64,000 nt of DNA from Paramyrothecium sp. XJ0827 (lineage: Eukaryota > Ascomycota > Sordariomycetes > Hypocreales > Stachybotryaceae): assembly GCA_020881915.1 (NCBI GenBank), contig JAJFPB010000002.1, forward strand, positions 2,356,001 through 2,420,000. Reading direction: 5' to 3'. Below are positions 46,020 through 57,847 of this stretch, piece after piece (position 1 is the stretch's first letter; every line of letters starts with the position of its first letter). The notes beneath the pieces were generated by a model. It had not been told where the DNA came from, did no database searches, and worked only from the letters and a program-made list of their open reading frames with translations. A program made the position numbers and the translations under genes.

Positions 46020-48451
46020 ATGGATGACTCCGACACTCTGCCCTCGGGACGAGGATCCGACGAACTCATCGGGCGTTCCCAGTATCACAATCATGGCACC
46101 GCAGGTGAGAACGCCAGCAACGGCGCCAACATGCTCTGCGTCAACTTCAACACTCCTCTCGCGGGAGCAGCTCGCTCGGAGAGGATCAAGCAAATGGCGA
46201 ACAACCACGTAAGTTCAGTGTCACGCCAGACTCAACACCATTCATACCGCAGCCCACCGGCACCGAGCTAAATCATCTCAACAGCCTGCCTTTGAGAAAG
46301 CCAGACATGCCCAGGAAGTCCTGGTCAAGATTCAGACCTCCCTCCGCCGCATGCCCGGCGTATCTGCCAAGGAATCCGGAGAGCTCAACGCCCAGCTGCA
46401 GGAGGTCGGCCACATCGTGAGCCAAGAGACCAGCCAGCTCGTCGACGCCCTCATGAGCACCGTCCTCGACTCCGAGGACACGGACAAGGCTATTGCCCGC
46501 CTCAGTATGGAGGCCACTCTCGCCAAGGCGCAGTCCGAGGGCCGCACGCAAACCATCGAGAACCTCCGCAACGAGCTCGCAGAGGAGAAGGGCAAGCGAC
46601 AAGAGGCGGAGACCGCCGTCAGAGAGGCCATGGGCAACCTGCAGAGCCTCGCCACTGAGTTCAAGGCGCTGCAGGACAAAGCCGGCGCCAAGGAAGGGAC
46701 CAAGGCCAGCCGCGACGAGCTGATCAAGGTTGGCACAAGCTTCCAGCAGTTCTCACTCCCGTCATCCTAGCTAACGTGGTGATGCTCCCCAGAGTCTCGA
46801 GGACACCATCAAGCACCTCGAGGACCAGGTCAACAACCGACGTTCCCTCTGGGTCATGAAGCATTCTGACCCGCACTCGGTCGCCCGCGCCATCGAGACC
46901 CTGGCCAGCTCCGTTCCGGACACGCAGGTGATGCGTAACACGTTCGCGCTCAGGTCCAACGGCTCCAAGAGCGACAGCTCGCAGGAGCGCACTGAGGAGG
47001 AAGACATGCCTCCCCCGCCCGCACGCCGAGGCATCGTCGGCCCCATCCGGCCTCCGTCCGTGTTTCAGTCGATCGCTCGAACGCCGACCGCTCCGCCGTC
47101 CAAGTTTAGCCCTCTTCAGGCCGGCCCCCCTCGCGCCCCATCCACGATTCCCTTTGATCGTCGCGCGAACGACCCCTGGGCTCCTAACGGGCCAAGCCAG
47201 AACCGTATGCATTCAAACGGCGGCACCTTCTTCCAATCGTCCAGCTTCAGTCGACCCCCGCCCGCCAGGCGAGGCTTCCCTCCTAACAACTCGCGCTATC
47301 GTCCTAACACACTGGATTACCAGTCGTCTGGCTTCGGGTATAATGAGCCGTACTCTAGCAACAACGGCACCCCGTACAGCAATGGCCGTGACAACTTCCA
47401 CAACGCGCTCCCGCCGCCACCAGGCCGCAACAGGTACAACCGCTTGCCCGATTCTCCTTCCCCAAACATGGACTATGCTGGCAGCCACCACAGGTCCGCT
47501 GTCATGGGTCGCGCCGGCAACGGCAACGCCAATGGCAACGTCAATGGAAACGCAGTGGGCCCTCTCATCCAGATGACCGAGCAGTCCGTCGCTACATGGA
47601 ACGCCCAGATCATGGAGTTCTACCAGGTCATCCGCGGCTTCGTCGAGCGGCACGCGGGCATCCCGGACAGCGCCTCCTCCCTCAAGCTCAGCGCGACGCC
47701 GCTCTGGACGGTCCTGCTCGAGACCTACCGCCCTCTGGTCGAACAAGAGGCGGGTTCCTACCTCTACTACCACCTGAAGCACGAGAACACGAAGGCGTGC
47801 CTCGTCACCCGCGTCATTATCGACTTCGTGGTAAATCGTGTCTGGGTGCCGGCCGCTTGGACTGGCGCTGACCCGGACTCGTCCTTCGCCCTCGGCGAGC
47901 TGGCACGCGATATTGATCGAACGCAAGGTATGCCCTAAAATAGAGGGCGCTTGATCGGTGCTCCGAATACTAACCAGCTGGTGTCTCGTTAAACAGGTTT
48001 GCCTTCTGCTTCTCGTCAGCCACTGCTTGACCGCCAGGCCGCCATCGTCGACTCTATCATGAGGAGCGAGCATGGACCGCTCTTCTCGCGCGAGAAGGTC
48101 GGCGAGATCACCCGGAACCTCATGCGCAGCCTGGGGCCTCTCTTCAACAAGCTCGCCAACCCTGAGGAGGTCTACAACGACCTCGAGCTGGTCTCGGAGA
48201 ACGCGTGGGAGCTCTCGTCCAAGATCCTGACGAGCCGGCTGACCTTTGACTTCCGCTTCCCGGAGATTGGCAGCCGCTTCTCGTGCCAGTCCATGCTTCC
48301 GATCTGGCCGACCATAGACCCCACGGAGCTCCAGGCGAAGCACTGGCGCGTGTCCCTGGTGACCACCCCCGTCATTACCTGCCGCAACGACACGGGCACG
48401 AATATCTCGGCCCATTCCGTGGCGCTGGCTGATGTCTTCTGCATGCAGTAG
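46020..48451 (+). CDS. Coiled-coil protein of unknown function
   Basis: Four exons, 46020-46208, 46285-46728, 46793-47927 and 47997-48451, give 740 residues. Residues 64-265 form a coiled coil (IENLRNELAEEKGKRQEAET and SLEDTIKHLEDQV). A Pro/Ser/Asn-rich disordered middle follows (about 290-510), with an Asn-Gly repeat near residue 500. The C-terminal 230 residues look folded (TWNAQIMEFYQVIRGFVERH and LLETYRPLVEQEAGSYLYYH) and end in FCMQ. All splice phases agree and the open frames are long, so the gene itself is well supported. It looks like a conserved Pezizomycotina protein, but I recognise no named domain and assign no role. A 400-codon frame on the opposite strand (47213-48415) is a shadow of GC-rich codon use. 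Confidence 0.82.
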
Positions 48452-49433
48452 GCGTCCCCGGTGAGTGTTTCATGGGTCTGCAAGGCCCTAATCAGCTCAT
48501 GGGATCCGGGTCACACGTCGTTTTCTGGAAACATGCAAAACGGAATAGAAAAGGTGAAGCTGTGCGGACAGACAGAACGTCAGTCTTCACCATTGGAAAA
48601 CAATGGCGGGGGAAGAAAGTTTGAAAAAAACATAGCTGGTCCGATATTGACCATCAGTCTTGAATTAACACAGCAGCGCAATACTCAGAACGCATCGTGG
48701 AAGCCTCGTCGCACATGGCAGTCCCCTAAAGTTGCACGGAAGACGCCTTCCACCATCGCACGACGTCTTTCACAAGTGTCTTCACCTTTGCTTCACAAAT
48801 GAACCAGGCGGACGCGACCCGGTGGAGGCACTACTTTGGGATCATTTGCTATTGCAACACAAGAAACAAGAAATGAAGCAGTTGCTCGGTTTTGCTCTCG
48901 GTCCATGGGATGACAGCGGCGCGGCGCAGGGACGCCCGCACATTTGATCTGGCACCTCTACGATATGATTAGCCGTGGGATCTCTAGACTAGACGGATCT
49001 TTTCTTGAATGGGACCGCGGTCACACAGAATGGATATGCACGCACTTGAAGACAGCGTAGCGGTAGAGGTAGAGAGGGGGAGTCGTCTGCACTGTGGCTT
49101 GACTGAAGCATGCCCGAGGCGAGTTCTCCGAAGTCGATCACGGCATACAAGAATGGCCATAGATTCGCATGAAGATCCAGGAGATTAGCTTAGAGAATAA
49201 AGGAATGGCAATTGATCAAGAGCATTCTATTTTCCGCGTTTAAGTCCTTTCCTATGGCACAGCTGCCGTGTGCATCCATGGAATGACGTGAATGAAGATG
49301 AACACCGAAACGCCGCCAACCTTGGGGGTATCTGTAAGCCCTGTCTCCCGCCAACCCATCAATTCTGTTCCACAGCCAGTTAATCTTACAGAACCAAGGC
49401 TCTCCAAACCCTGAACAGAGCCGCCTTCCCGCG
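48452..49433. other. Convergent intergenic region
   Basis: This 980-base gap lies between the convergent stops of the coiled-coil and VWA-domain genes. Only short frames occur. It probably includes both 3' untranslated regions. No gene is supported. Confidence 0.55.
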
Positions 49434-50463
49434 TTACGTGCGACTGCGCCGGTCACCGCTCGTCTGCTTGCGGTCCAGCTTGCGGATAACAGCGCCGAGA
49501 ACCACCTTCAGGATATGATCGGCGGTCAGGGTCCTGGTGCTAGCGTCGGCGCCCTCGTCCCACGTAACAGTATCGACCATGTCGCGGATGCCCTGCTCGG
49601 CCAGGTCATCGTCCAGCTCGCGCAGCGCCTCGCGCGCCTTGCGGTCGTTGCCGACCTGGAAGAACTGGAGGCCGACCTGGTGGGGAGGGGCCTCGAGCTT
49701 GTCGAGCTTGCGGGCCTGCTGTACGATGATGCTCTCCGGGTCGTCGGTGGGCCGGCCGTCGGTGATGACTATGATGTTGACGGGCTTGACGTTCTCGACG
49801 GCACGGGCGCGGCCGAGGCTGTCGACGTAAGGCTTGAGGATGCTATGCAGGCGCGCGCCGGTGGGCGTGGTGCGAGCCGGGGCGACGGTGTTAAAGATGC
49901 CCTTGACAGTGGCAGCGCTGATGATGTTGTAGTAGCCGCCGTCCGCCTTTCCCTTCTCGCCCTTGAAGCTGGAGCGGTGGTTCAGGAAGTACAGGTCGAT
50001 GCCATCCTTGTCACGGGCCGTGCAGATGGGGGTGATGGCCTGGAGAGCCGCGTCGACCTCGGACCACAAGGCGCCGGCCATGGAGCCGGAGTCGTCGACA
50101 ACCACGATGGTATCGAATTGAGCCAGGAAGGCATACTTGTCCTCGTCGTTGGTGACGCTTGCCAGACTGGGGGAGGGCGATGCATTTTGACGTCGGGCAT
50201 CTGAGTCCACCGTCAGGCCAGCCGAAGGAGTGTAAGGCGGCGGGTTGTCAGCCGGGGCTTGAGAGGTTGAGCGAGTTAGCTTGAGGGCGGATATGTGAAT
50301 AGACAAAGCAAGGAGTTGGCATACTGTCTAAGAACGGGTTGGCGCCCATTGGTTCAGGAGCTCTATTGATGCTTCGCGGTTGTCTCTCGGTGGATTTGCT
50401 ATCAGAAGAACCCTTGCTACTTGAGAACTTGTCCTTGATACTGCCGAATAATGATTTGCTCAT
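49434..50463 (-). CDS. VWA-domain protein
   Basis: Two exons, 50463-50325 and 50257-49434, give 320 residues. A von Willebrand factor A domain runs from about residue 92 (FDTIVVVDDSGSM) to the end, with the metal-ion site D101-x-S103-x-S105 intact and a later acidic strand NIIVITDGRPTDDP. The N-terminal 90 residues are Ser/Lys/Pro-rich and look disordered. The intron (GTATGC...TCAAG) has a CTAAC branch site 19 bases from its end; an upstream CAAG acceptor would break the frame. The family binds protein partners through a metal ion; many fungal single-VWA proteins are cytosolic and uncharacterised. No signal peptide or membrane segment is seen. A specific role cannot be inferred. Confidence 0.88.
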
Positions 50464-53400
50464 GGTATCGAAGGGTTGTGTGCAGGACGGCTAAGTGCTA
50501 GGAAGATGAGGGGATCAGGCCCTTATAGACCGGTGAAGGGTGAGTGGTCGATGGGGATCGCTGCTGCAGTGAATGAGGTTTGCGTTCACCAGGGCAAGGC
50601 GTGGGTAAGGCAGGCAAGGTAAGTCAAGTCAGATTGGCTGCAAGAGGGATGCTGACGCGAAGTGTAAAGTATGTATGTAGTGATTGCGGGCACAACAAGG
50701 CTGACTGATTAAGGTATGTGTCAAAGAGTCACAAACAAAGACACCGAATGATATGTTGGTCACGTTTTTGTTCCACAAGGCTGCGCTCCCAAAAAAAAGG
50801 AAAAATGGAAGAACGTTCCTTTTGTATTCTCGAAGGACGATTCATTGATTGATTGATTGCTTGCAGGCAAAAAAGCATTTGCCTGCCAAGGAGGCGAAGG
50901 AGCCAGGGAATCAGCCCGTGCTAACGCCTTGGTTGAAGCCATGATAGGCTTCGCGCGCGGTAACTTAACGGGACAAATTATGATTGCGCACATGCAAAGT
51001 CAAATCTGCCGCAGTCAAAAGTGTTCCCTTGTGCGAGGGGAATTCCCTCGTGCGATGTGAAAGCCAATCTTGGCCCAGGTGCACTGCCGGTATGAGTTGG
51101 ATGGTACAGCAAATCAGGAGGTGGTTTGCCCACTGCGCCCATGCGCCAGGCTGCGCCACCCCTGTCTGTTCGGCCCCGCTCCCACGCCTTTGACACAGCC
51201 TCATTACTTGCATGGAAGTGGCTACGTACACGAAGTAGAGAAAAGAGGAGAGACCGAACATCCAGTCTCTGTTACATTTTATACAATCATTGTGCAATAT
51301 GGGTCAAGCAATGTAGAGAAGGAAAAACACAAATCAATTGATCAATCCAGACCCTCCCTTGAGTCATCTTCTGTACTCTAGCTCGCGAGAGATCCTGAGC
51401 CAGATAGTGCAGTCCGCATGTCATTGCCCTGGAAGAAAGGCCGGTGCACGGATGATAGCATGGGGGGAGGCAAGGCTCGTACCTTACAGATTACATGAAC
51501 TATGAGGCTTGGGCGATCTACAGCTTCAGCCGCAAGGGTCCAAACTCCCAGATCTTTTGGTCCGTTTCACCCTGCCATCGGAGACAGGGCGGGCGGCGTG
51601 GCTGGCGGGTCTGGCTCAGGGCAGACATCGATGCCAAGGCTCGGCGCCGGCCGCATGCGGAGGGGCCGCCTCCTGGAGACGGCTCTCCGTGCAGTTGGGT
51701 CTCAGTCGGCGGGCGATGATGAGATATATTTCTGGCACCTGCAACCGGGTTCTCGATGCGTGGGAGGTGGCTAGAGCAGAGCCTCATACAGTATTCCAGT
51801 TCCATCCAAACAAGTGAGACTGCTCGCAAACATTTTAATTATGAGTTCATTCTTAAAGATTTCTCATACTGTAATGCTGTTCTTTGTACGTAATATAAGT
51901 AGTAGTTGGGGACTGTAAGGTTGCTCTCGATCCAGACAATTCATAAAATATAATAAGTATAAACGCCCTATGAAAAGCCTCAGATTTCCTAGTACTCAAC
52001 TAATATCTGTTTTATTCGCTCACCAGTTGCTCCCGTCTCGGAAGCCCAAGGCTTTAGGTGAGGCAGTCCATTAAAGCCGTTTGTAGTTAGACTCACCATC
52101 TTTCACCGTCCCTCCCCCCACCCCCGGACAAGCGGTCTGCGACGGCGTAGGCGACCCAGAGATGCGGTTGCTGACATGCAGCAATCCCTCGAATGTGGCG
52201 GTCTGGAGACAAACTTACATCATCAGCCGTCCGCAAATATTTCGATACGAGCGGGACACGAACATGCGCAAGCACCCACGAAGAAGAAGAATACGAAACG
52301 TCTCGGCATCTTGGTCCGAGTCGGTGCACCTCGGACAAGTGAGACACTGGCTGGCTTGCCACCGTCTACACCAGTGATACGCCCGCGAAGCCCGAGCAAG
52401 TTGGGTGACAGAAACGGTGAGACCGCAAGATTGTCACCTCGGGGCAAACTTCCAATAAAAGAAGGGAAATGAATGCATGCATATACCTCTCGTGATATCT
52501 CGCTTACATTTTATTCCCTATGTACAAGAGGCGTTGTAAACGTACGACACTGTGAGAAGGGAAATCGCACGAGAATAAGGAAGTACCTTGATACCTCGTG
52601 CGACAATAAGAGAGAAAGAACTTTTAGCTTCTTCGTAGATCGTCCTCTTTCTTTGCAGGCTCGCTTCGTTTGTCACCCCCGTTGTCCGGGCACCGACTAT
52701 TTAATCCGTTTGAGTCTACCGAGATGGAACCGGTCGGCTCTTGTGCATGATTCAAGGCAGCCGTGGCCCTTTTCGCAGACCGAGCAGCAGAGGCTATCGA
52801 TTTGATCTCTCGGCGCGTGAGATTTGTGACCTCAATGAATTTTCCCCCCTCCTTCCGCAATGATGGCGCAAGAACGTATCTCGCCATCGGTAATTCATAG
52901 TTAAGCAATAGACGTGAGGATTTTATGTCTCTCGACCGGTCTCGTTTGCAACCTCGTATGTTCTGTTTGGTCGTGTCGCCCAAGCAAACAATCTTCAACG
53001 AGTGTTACCGGAAGCAGTAGGACCGGCAGGTCATCACCGGCAATCCATTGGCCTGCATGCCAGGGGGCCTAAGCAGAATAGTCCGGCTTTGTTGCACTTT
53101 TTTCAACCGCTAATCGGTATCGTAGGGAGGCAGCCATTCATCGTCGCATGTTCCAGGGCGTGACGGGCTCTCATTGGTAGGGCTCCCCGAGATCCTTCAC
53201 CGGCAGTTTTCCTTTTGTTTGCATTGGCAATCGCCGGGGCTGGGCATGGGGCATGGGCTTGGGCATGGGAGCTTACACACGCACGATGCATATGCAGCCT
53301 TTGCAGTCAGACCTCTTTTCTTTTTTCTCTCTTCTGCTTTCTCTTCAGCATACATAGAAGCCAACCTTCTCGACTGATTGCCTGACGATACTTGCGCGCA

Positions 53401-53664
53401 TCTCTACATTTACGTACTCGAATACCTCCGGGGCTCCACATAAACAAGGTACCAACCTGCGTCTAGGGGGGGTTTCTGTGGCTCCATCGTGAACCCCTGA
53501 CCGAGAGAGACAGAGACCGCGGGTCCTCCCGAGATTTCTCTAGCTTCCAACCATTCTCTCCGAAGCCGGCTATCGTTGGGCCCCAGCATCCTTGATTTTT
53601 CGAGAAGCTCTGGAGATATCGTCAACCACAACCATTCCGACTCAATAGCACGCGGTCCGGCACC
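50464..53664. other. Large divergent gene-poor gap
   Basis: This 3.2-kb stretch lies between the divergent VWA and aminotransferase genes. Simple repeats include GATT units at about 50845-50860. Two frames have some protein-like content: plus 52176-52472 (basic, Pro-rich) and minus 52624-52887 (basic, ending in a charged tail). Neither has a family match or supporting splice structure. AT-rich sequence lies at about 51830-52020. No transposon feature is visible. Confidence 0.45.
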
Positions 53665-55719
53665 ATGTTCAGCGGTCGCAAGTTCTCCATCAACCGCCAC
53701 ACGGGCGAGCCGAAGCCCCTGACCAGGCGCTTTAGCAATGTCGAACCGTCCATGAACGGTAAGTAAATCAAGAAAAAATCAAGCATGGGATTCGTACCAC
53801 TGTGCGCGCGGCGCGTCGTCTTGACGGCCTCACCCGCCATACTTGTCCACCCAAACTCAAACCATTGATCCTCTCGCCTACCCGCCTGCCCAGAGCAGCG
53901 GCTGGGAGAACGAGATGCTGTACCCCTCCATTCACCCCGCCCTGCTCGTCGCGCGCCCGTCGCGCTCCCTCCTTTCCCCCAACCCCGCCCCCGCAGTGTT
54001 GGAGTTGGACCCTGAAGGTGGGATGGGATAGATCGGTTGGCTAACACGACCTGCGTCCGACGACAGAGTTCTCCTCCAAGGTCCATCGCCAATTCCGCAA
54101 TGCCCACGAGGGCCACATGCCCCACGCCGGCCTCGACGCCAGCCGCTCCTCCACCGGCGTCATCTGGTGCACCGAGAGGGCCTCCGAGTACGGCTTCAGC
54201 GAGGAGCCCGATGCCTGGGCCAACCTGGGCCAGGGCGCCCCCGAGGTCGAGGACGACATCGCCGGATGCTTCAAGAGGCCCACGACCATCGACATGACCA
54301 TGGCCGCCCGAGAGTACGGCCCCACCGCCGGCATCAAGCCCCTGCGCGAGGCCGTCGCCAAGCTCTACAACGAGATGCATCGCAAGGGCAAGGATAGCTT
54401 GTACACCTGGGAGAACGTGGCCATTGTCCCCGGTGGCCGTGCCGGCCTCATCCGCATCGCCGCCGTGCTGGGCAGCGCGTACCTGTCCTTCTTCCTTCCC
54501 GACTACACGGCCTACAACGAGATGCTGAGTCTCTTCAAGAACGTTCGTGCCCACCAACTGCCTCTTCCCTTGAACCAAGCACTACCTGTGGATGCTAACC
54601 AGACCGGTCCAGTTCGCCGCCATCCCCGTCCCTCTCTCCGAAGAGGACGGCTACCACATCCACCCCGACAAGATCGCCGAGGAGATCGCCCGAGGCACTT
54701 CGGTCATCCTGACGTCGAATCCTCGAAACCCCACCGGCAGGGTTGTCGCCAATCCAGAGCTCGCCGAGATCCAGGACATCTGCCGCGGCCGCGCGACCTT
54801 TATCAGCGACGAGTTCTACTCGGGATACAACTACACCAGCAACTGCGACGGCACCACCATCTCGGCTGCCGAGAACGTAGAGGACGTGGACGAGGACGAT
54901 GTTCTGATCATCGATGGCCTTACGAAGCGATTCCGCCTTCCCGGTTGGAGAATCGCATGGATTCTGGGACCCAAGGGTACGTTCTCCTGACCTAAAGGCT
55001 TGACGGCGGTGGCATGGCTAACACTTGTTTCGTAGAGTACATCAGCGCGTAAGTTTCCTACGGCAGCTCGATGTTCGTTAGCTAACACGGTAATAGCATC
55101 GGATCCTGTGGTAGTTACCTCGATGGTGGTGCAGTCCACGCTCTGCAGGAGGCCTCGATCCCCATGTTGGACCCGGAGCTCGTCAAGGTCGAAATGGTTC
55201 ACCTTCAGCGCCACTTCCGAGTAAGTGACCCCTCTGTACGTCAATTGAAGGTGGAAAGCTAACAAGGGCAATCAGGACAAGCGGGACTACGTCGTAAGGC
55301 GTCTTCGGGAGATGGGCTTCATCATCAAATATGTGCCTGATTCCACCTTTTACCTGTACGTCGTCTCCTCGTGGCGGAGCTCTTACTTCTTCAGAACTAA
55401 CAAACAGTCGCTAGGTGGCTGAACCTGGAGGGCCTCCCCGACGCCATCTCGGACGGCCTCAACTTCTTCCAGGCCTGTCTGGAGGAGAAGGTCATTGTGG
55501 TGCCGGGCATCTTCTTCGACCTCAACCCCTCGCGTCGCCGCGATCTGTTCGACAGCCCCTGCCACCACTTCGTGCGGCTCTCCTACGGCCCGAGGATGGA
55601 CGTGTTGAAGATGGGTCTCGAAGGCATCGAGCGAGTCGTTAACAAGTTGGTGCCCAATCATCTTCCGTGCGTTGAATCCGTGACTAATGGTATTGTGCAG
55701 GTTCAGGCGCTCCGGTTAA
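53665..55719 (+). CDS. PLP-dependent aminotransferase, class I/II
   Basis: A fold-type I aminotransferase of 466 residues in eight exons: 53665-53758, 54067-54542, 54613-54976, 55036-55048 (13 nt), 55097-55220, 55276-55355, 55415-55645 and 55701-55719 (19 nt). The cofactor Lys is in DGLTKRFRLPGWR near residue 295. SNPRNPTGRV is the substrate/PLP aspartate-region motif, FISDEFYSGY the PLP-contact strand, and FVRLSYGP carries the substrate-binding Arg. An N-terminal basic leader (SGRKFSINRHTG) may be cytosolic. Every splice phase agrees. The first intron is long (308 nt) and contains a 63-codon open frame (53843-54031) whose phase does not fit either flanking exon. The amino acid substrate cannot be read from the sequence; aspartate- or aromatic-type names in databases would be provisional. 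Confidence 0.85.
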
Positions 55720-56868
55720 GTGGCAGGTGTCGGAGCGATGGCCAAGGGAGACAGGGGGGCAGGGATTTTGTGTGGCAAATTGGATACAGCGACTATTGAA
55801 TGCGAGGGGTTTTCAACCGATGATTGTCGGTAATTCCAGAACTCGCTTACGCCGTTGGATATTCGTGCTACCTACGAGGTTGACAAGACGATGCAGACCA
55901 CACGATGGCGTGGGATGCCAATTAGTACTAACTAAATAGCAACAGTCTCAATATTGAACAAACATAAACAGTAGAAAACAATACACGGACACATGCCTTT
56001 CTATTCTTCATTTGTTCTTCGTCAGGTAGCGAGGCTCATCCTACCAAAGATGTCGTGTAAGTAGAGTACCTAGCAGGTGTTACAGTCCCACCTACAGCTC
56101 TCTCCGGCCCGCCTCAACCCAAATGCCTTGTTCATGCGACGGCAAAGGTGGCCAAAAGCTATACGATTCGGGCAGGTTGCATGCGCCAGATCATCCTCGC
56201 CGTCAATTGATGGCACTCTGCAACCTGCCGTTGTGCAACCACATGCCAAGAATTATCCCGACGCTGGCCTTGGGGGGGGCCACCGAGAGGTGTGGGTAAT
56301 GCATCCATCTTGCTTCCCACACCCTGTATTCTCTTAGTCTTGTTTTCTAGGTGCTTGTTTTGTTTTTAATTAAAAGAAAATCCTTTACTCGGAGTCGGGG
56401 TTGAGAGTGTGAGAGCGAGAGCCATCTAGAGCGTTCCAGCACGTTGGACGGAAAGAGGAAAAAAACGGGGTCCCTGCAGCTCCACGCCAAAAACAAACGT
56501 CAACCGCCCGCTCTCCTCCTCCTCTCCGTTATTTATTCAACCGCCAGAAAAGCACGTCAACGACACCTTCATCCAACAGCAAAACCTCATTGCTACCCGC
56601 TCATGCACCTCCTGCAGCCAGCACAGGTACACGCACGAACAGCAGCAAGGATCTTCGGCCGGCCGGCAGTGGCCGTGAAGCTTTAGTTCTTTTCGGCTCT
56701 CTCTCCTTTTTTTGAAGACCCAACCGTTACGGGACAATCCCACTCGAACAGTTCCTCGCTTCCTTTTTTTTATTAAATTTTTTTTACGAGGCTCCCCTCT
56801 CTCCCCACCCATCCCACCCGCTGGTCGCCGAACCCAGCAACTTCGCGATTGCATCCCGGCATTGCGCC
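55720..56868. other. Intergenic region
   Basis: This 1.15-kb gap lies between two plus-strand genes. A long C/T-rich leader with T runs (about 56480-56860) precedes the small protein gene, including a T stretch near 56765. No gene is supported. Confidence 0.55.
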
Positions 56869-57486
56869 ATGCTGCCGTGGGTCACCCGCACCACTAGCAT
56901 CGTGTCAGCAGCCTCGACCACCACCCTTCTTGCAGGAACCACCACCACCAGGATCGCCGCGAGGACCCTGAGCCGCCTCTCGCGCCCCGTAGCGCCCTCT
57001 TCCCTGCTCTCGAGAGCGTCGAACCCCGTCAGGGCGCCGGTCGCCACCGTCCCCATCGCAGCGGCAGCAACCATGTCCAGCTCCAGCTCCAGCCAACCCT
57101 CCACGACCACCAGTACCTCGGGCGAGCCGTCCCAGCCACCAGCAGCCCAGGATCAACAGCAGCAACAGGAGGGACAGGAGCCCGCCGTAGCCGCCCTTCG
57201 CCCGGACCGTGCTTTGCCGGCCCCGGGCGACGCCGCCGGCGATGGCGTGACAACCCTCGACGTTAGCGGCGGCGGTTCCACCGTCAAGCTTGACGCGCTC
57301 GGCCCGCTCGTTGTGAACGAGAACGGCACGGTATCGCGGATTGGCAATTGGGCCCAGATGACCGAGTTTGAGCAGCAGAACACATTGCGCATCTTGGGAA
57401 AGCGGAACCAGTCCCGCCTGGCGGCGCTGCGGGCCAAGGGCGAGGGTCTCGACATGAGCGGCCAGAAAAATCAACGAGATGTATGA
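56869..57486 (+). CDS. Small conserved unknown protein, possible mitochondrial leader
   Basis: One exon of 205 residues. The conserved-looking part is the C-terminal third: LDALGPLVVNENGTVSRIGN, then EQQNTLRILGKRNQSRLAAL. I recall similar ends in small, uncharacterised fungal proteins. The middle is Ser/Thr/Pro/Gln-rich and disordered. The first 68 residues are rich in Arg, Thr, Ala and Ser with no acidic residues (TRIAARTLSRLSRPVAPSSL), like a mitochondrial presequence. A second in-frame start (57073, MSSSSSS) would remove this leader, so two locations are possible. The gene converges on CYS3 with 361 bases between stops. No function is assigned. Confidence 0.68.
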   Translation: MLPWVTRTTSIVSAASTTTLLAGTTTTRIAARTLSRLSRPVAPSSLLSRASNPVRAPVATVPIAAAATMSSSSSSQPSTTTSTSGEPSQPPAAQDQQQQQEGQEPAVAALRPDRALPAPGDAAGDGVTTLDVSGGGSTVKLDALGPLVVNENGTVSRIGNWAQMTEFEQQNTLRILGKRNQSRLAALRAKGEGLDMSGQKNQRDV

Positions 57487-57847
57487 TGATGTATTATTGA
57501 ACCACTTTCTGAAAATTGAACAAGCGGTAATAACAAGCGACGCACTGCACTCGGCAGATGCAACAATATTCTTGAAACAAGTCTTCCCGTCTTTGAGCTT
57601 CCCCACAGCCCGTACCTGGCTTTAAGCCAGCAGTGTAATAATAAAAACAAAGCATGTGTATCGATATGCTGATATCTCCAACCATTTGGTCAACCATGAA
57701 AACCCCCGGAGCCTCCATTCACCAGGCAGCCCCGTGCCTACCAGTGCCGGGTAGGGACCCATCCGCATCGTAACGCCAGGACCGATAAAGGACGCCTCCC
57801 CATCATGAATCAGATGCCGTCGTCATACGTCACTGTGACCTGGGTCG
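57487..57847. other. Convergent intergenic region
   Basis: A 361-base gap between the stops of the small protein gene and the sulfur regulator. It carries an AT-rich stretch near 57630-57660 that may hold a polyadenylation region. No gene is seen. Confidence 0.6.

Noticed and set aside
47213..48415. 400-codon open frame on the minus strand
   Set aside because: It lies antisense to well-supported exons of the coiled-coil protein. GC-rich third positions on the plus strand remove stops on the other strand, and the translation lacks protein-like motifs.
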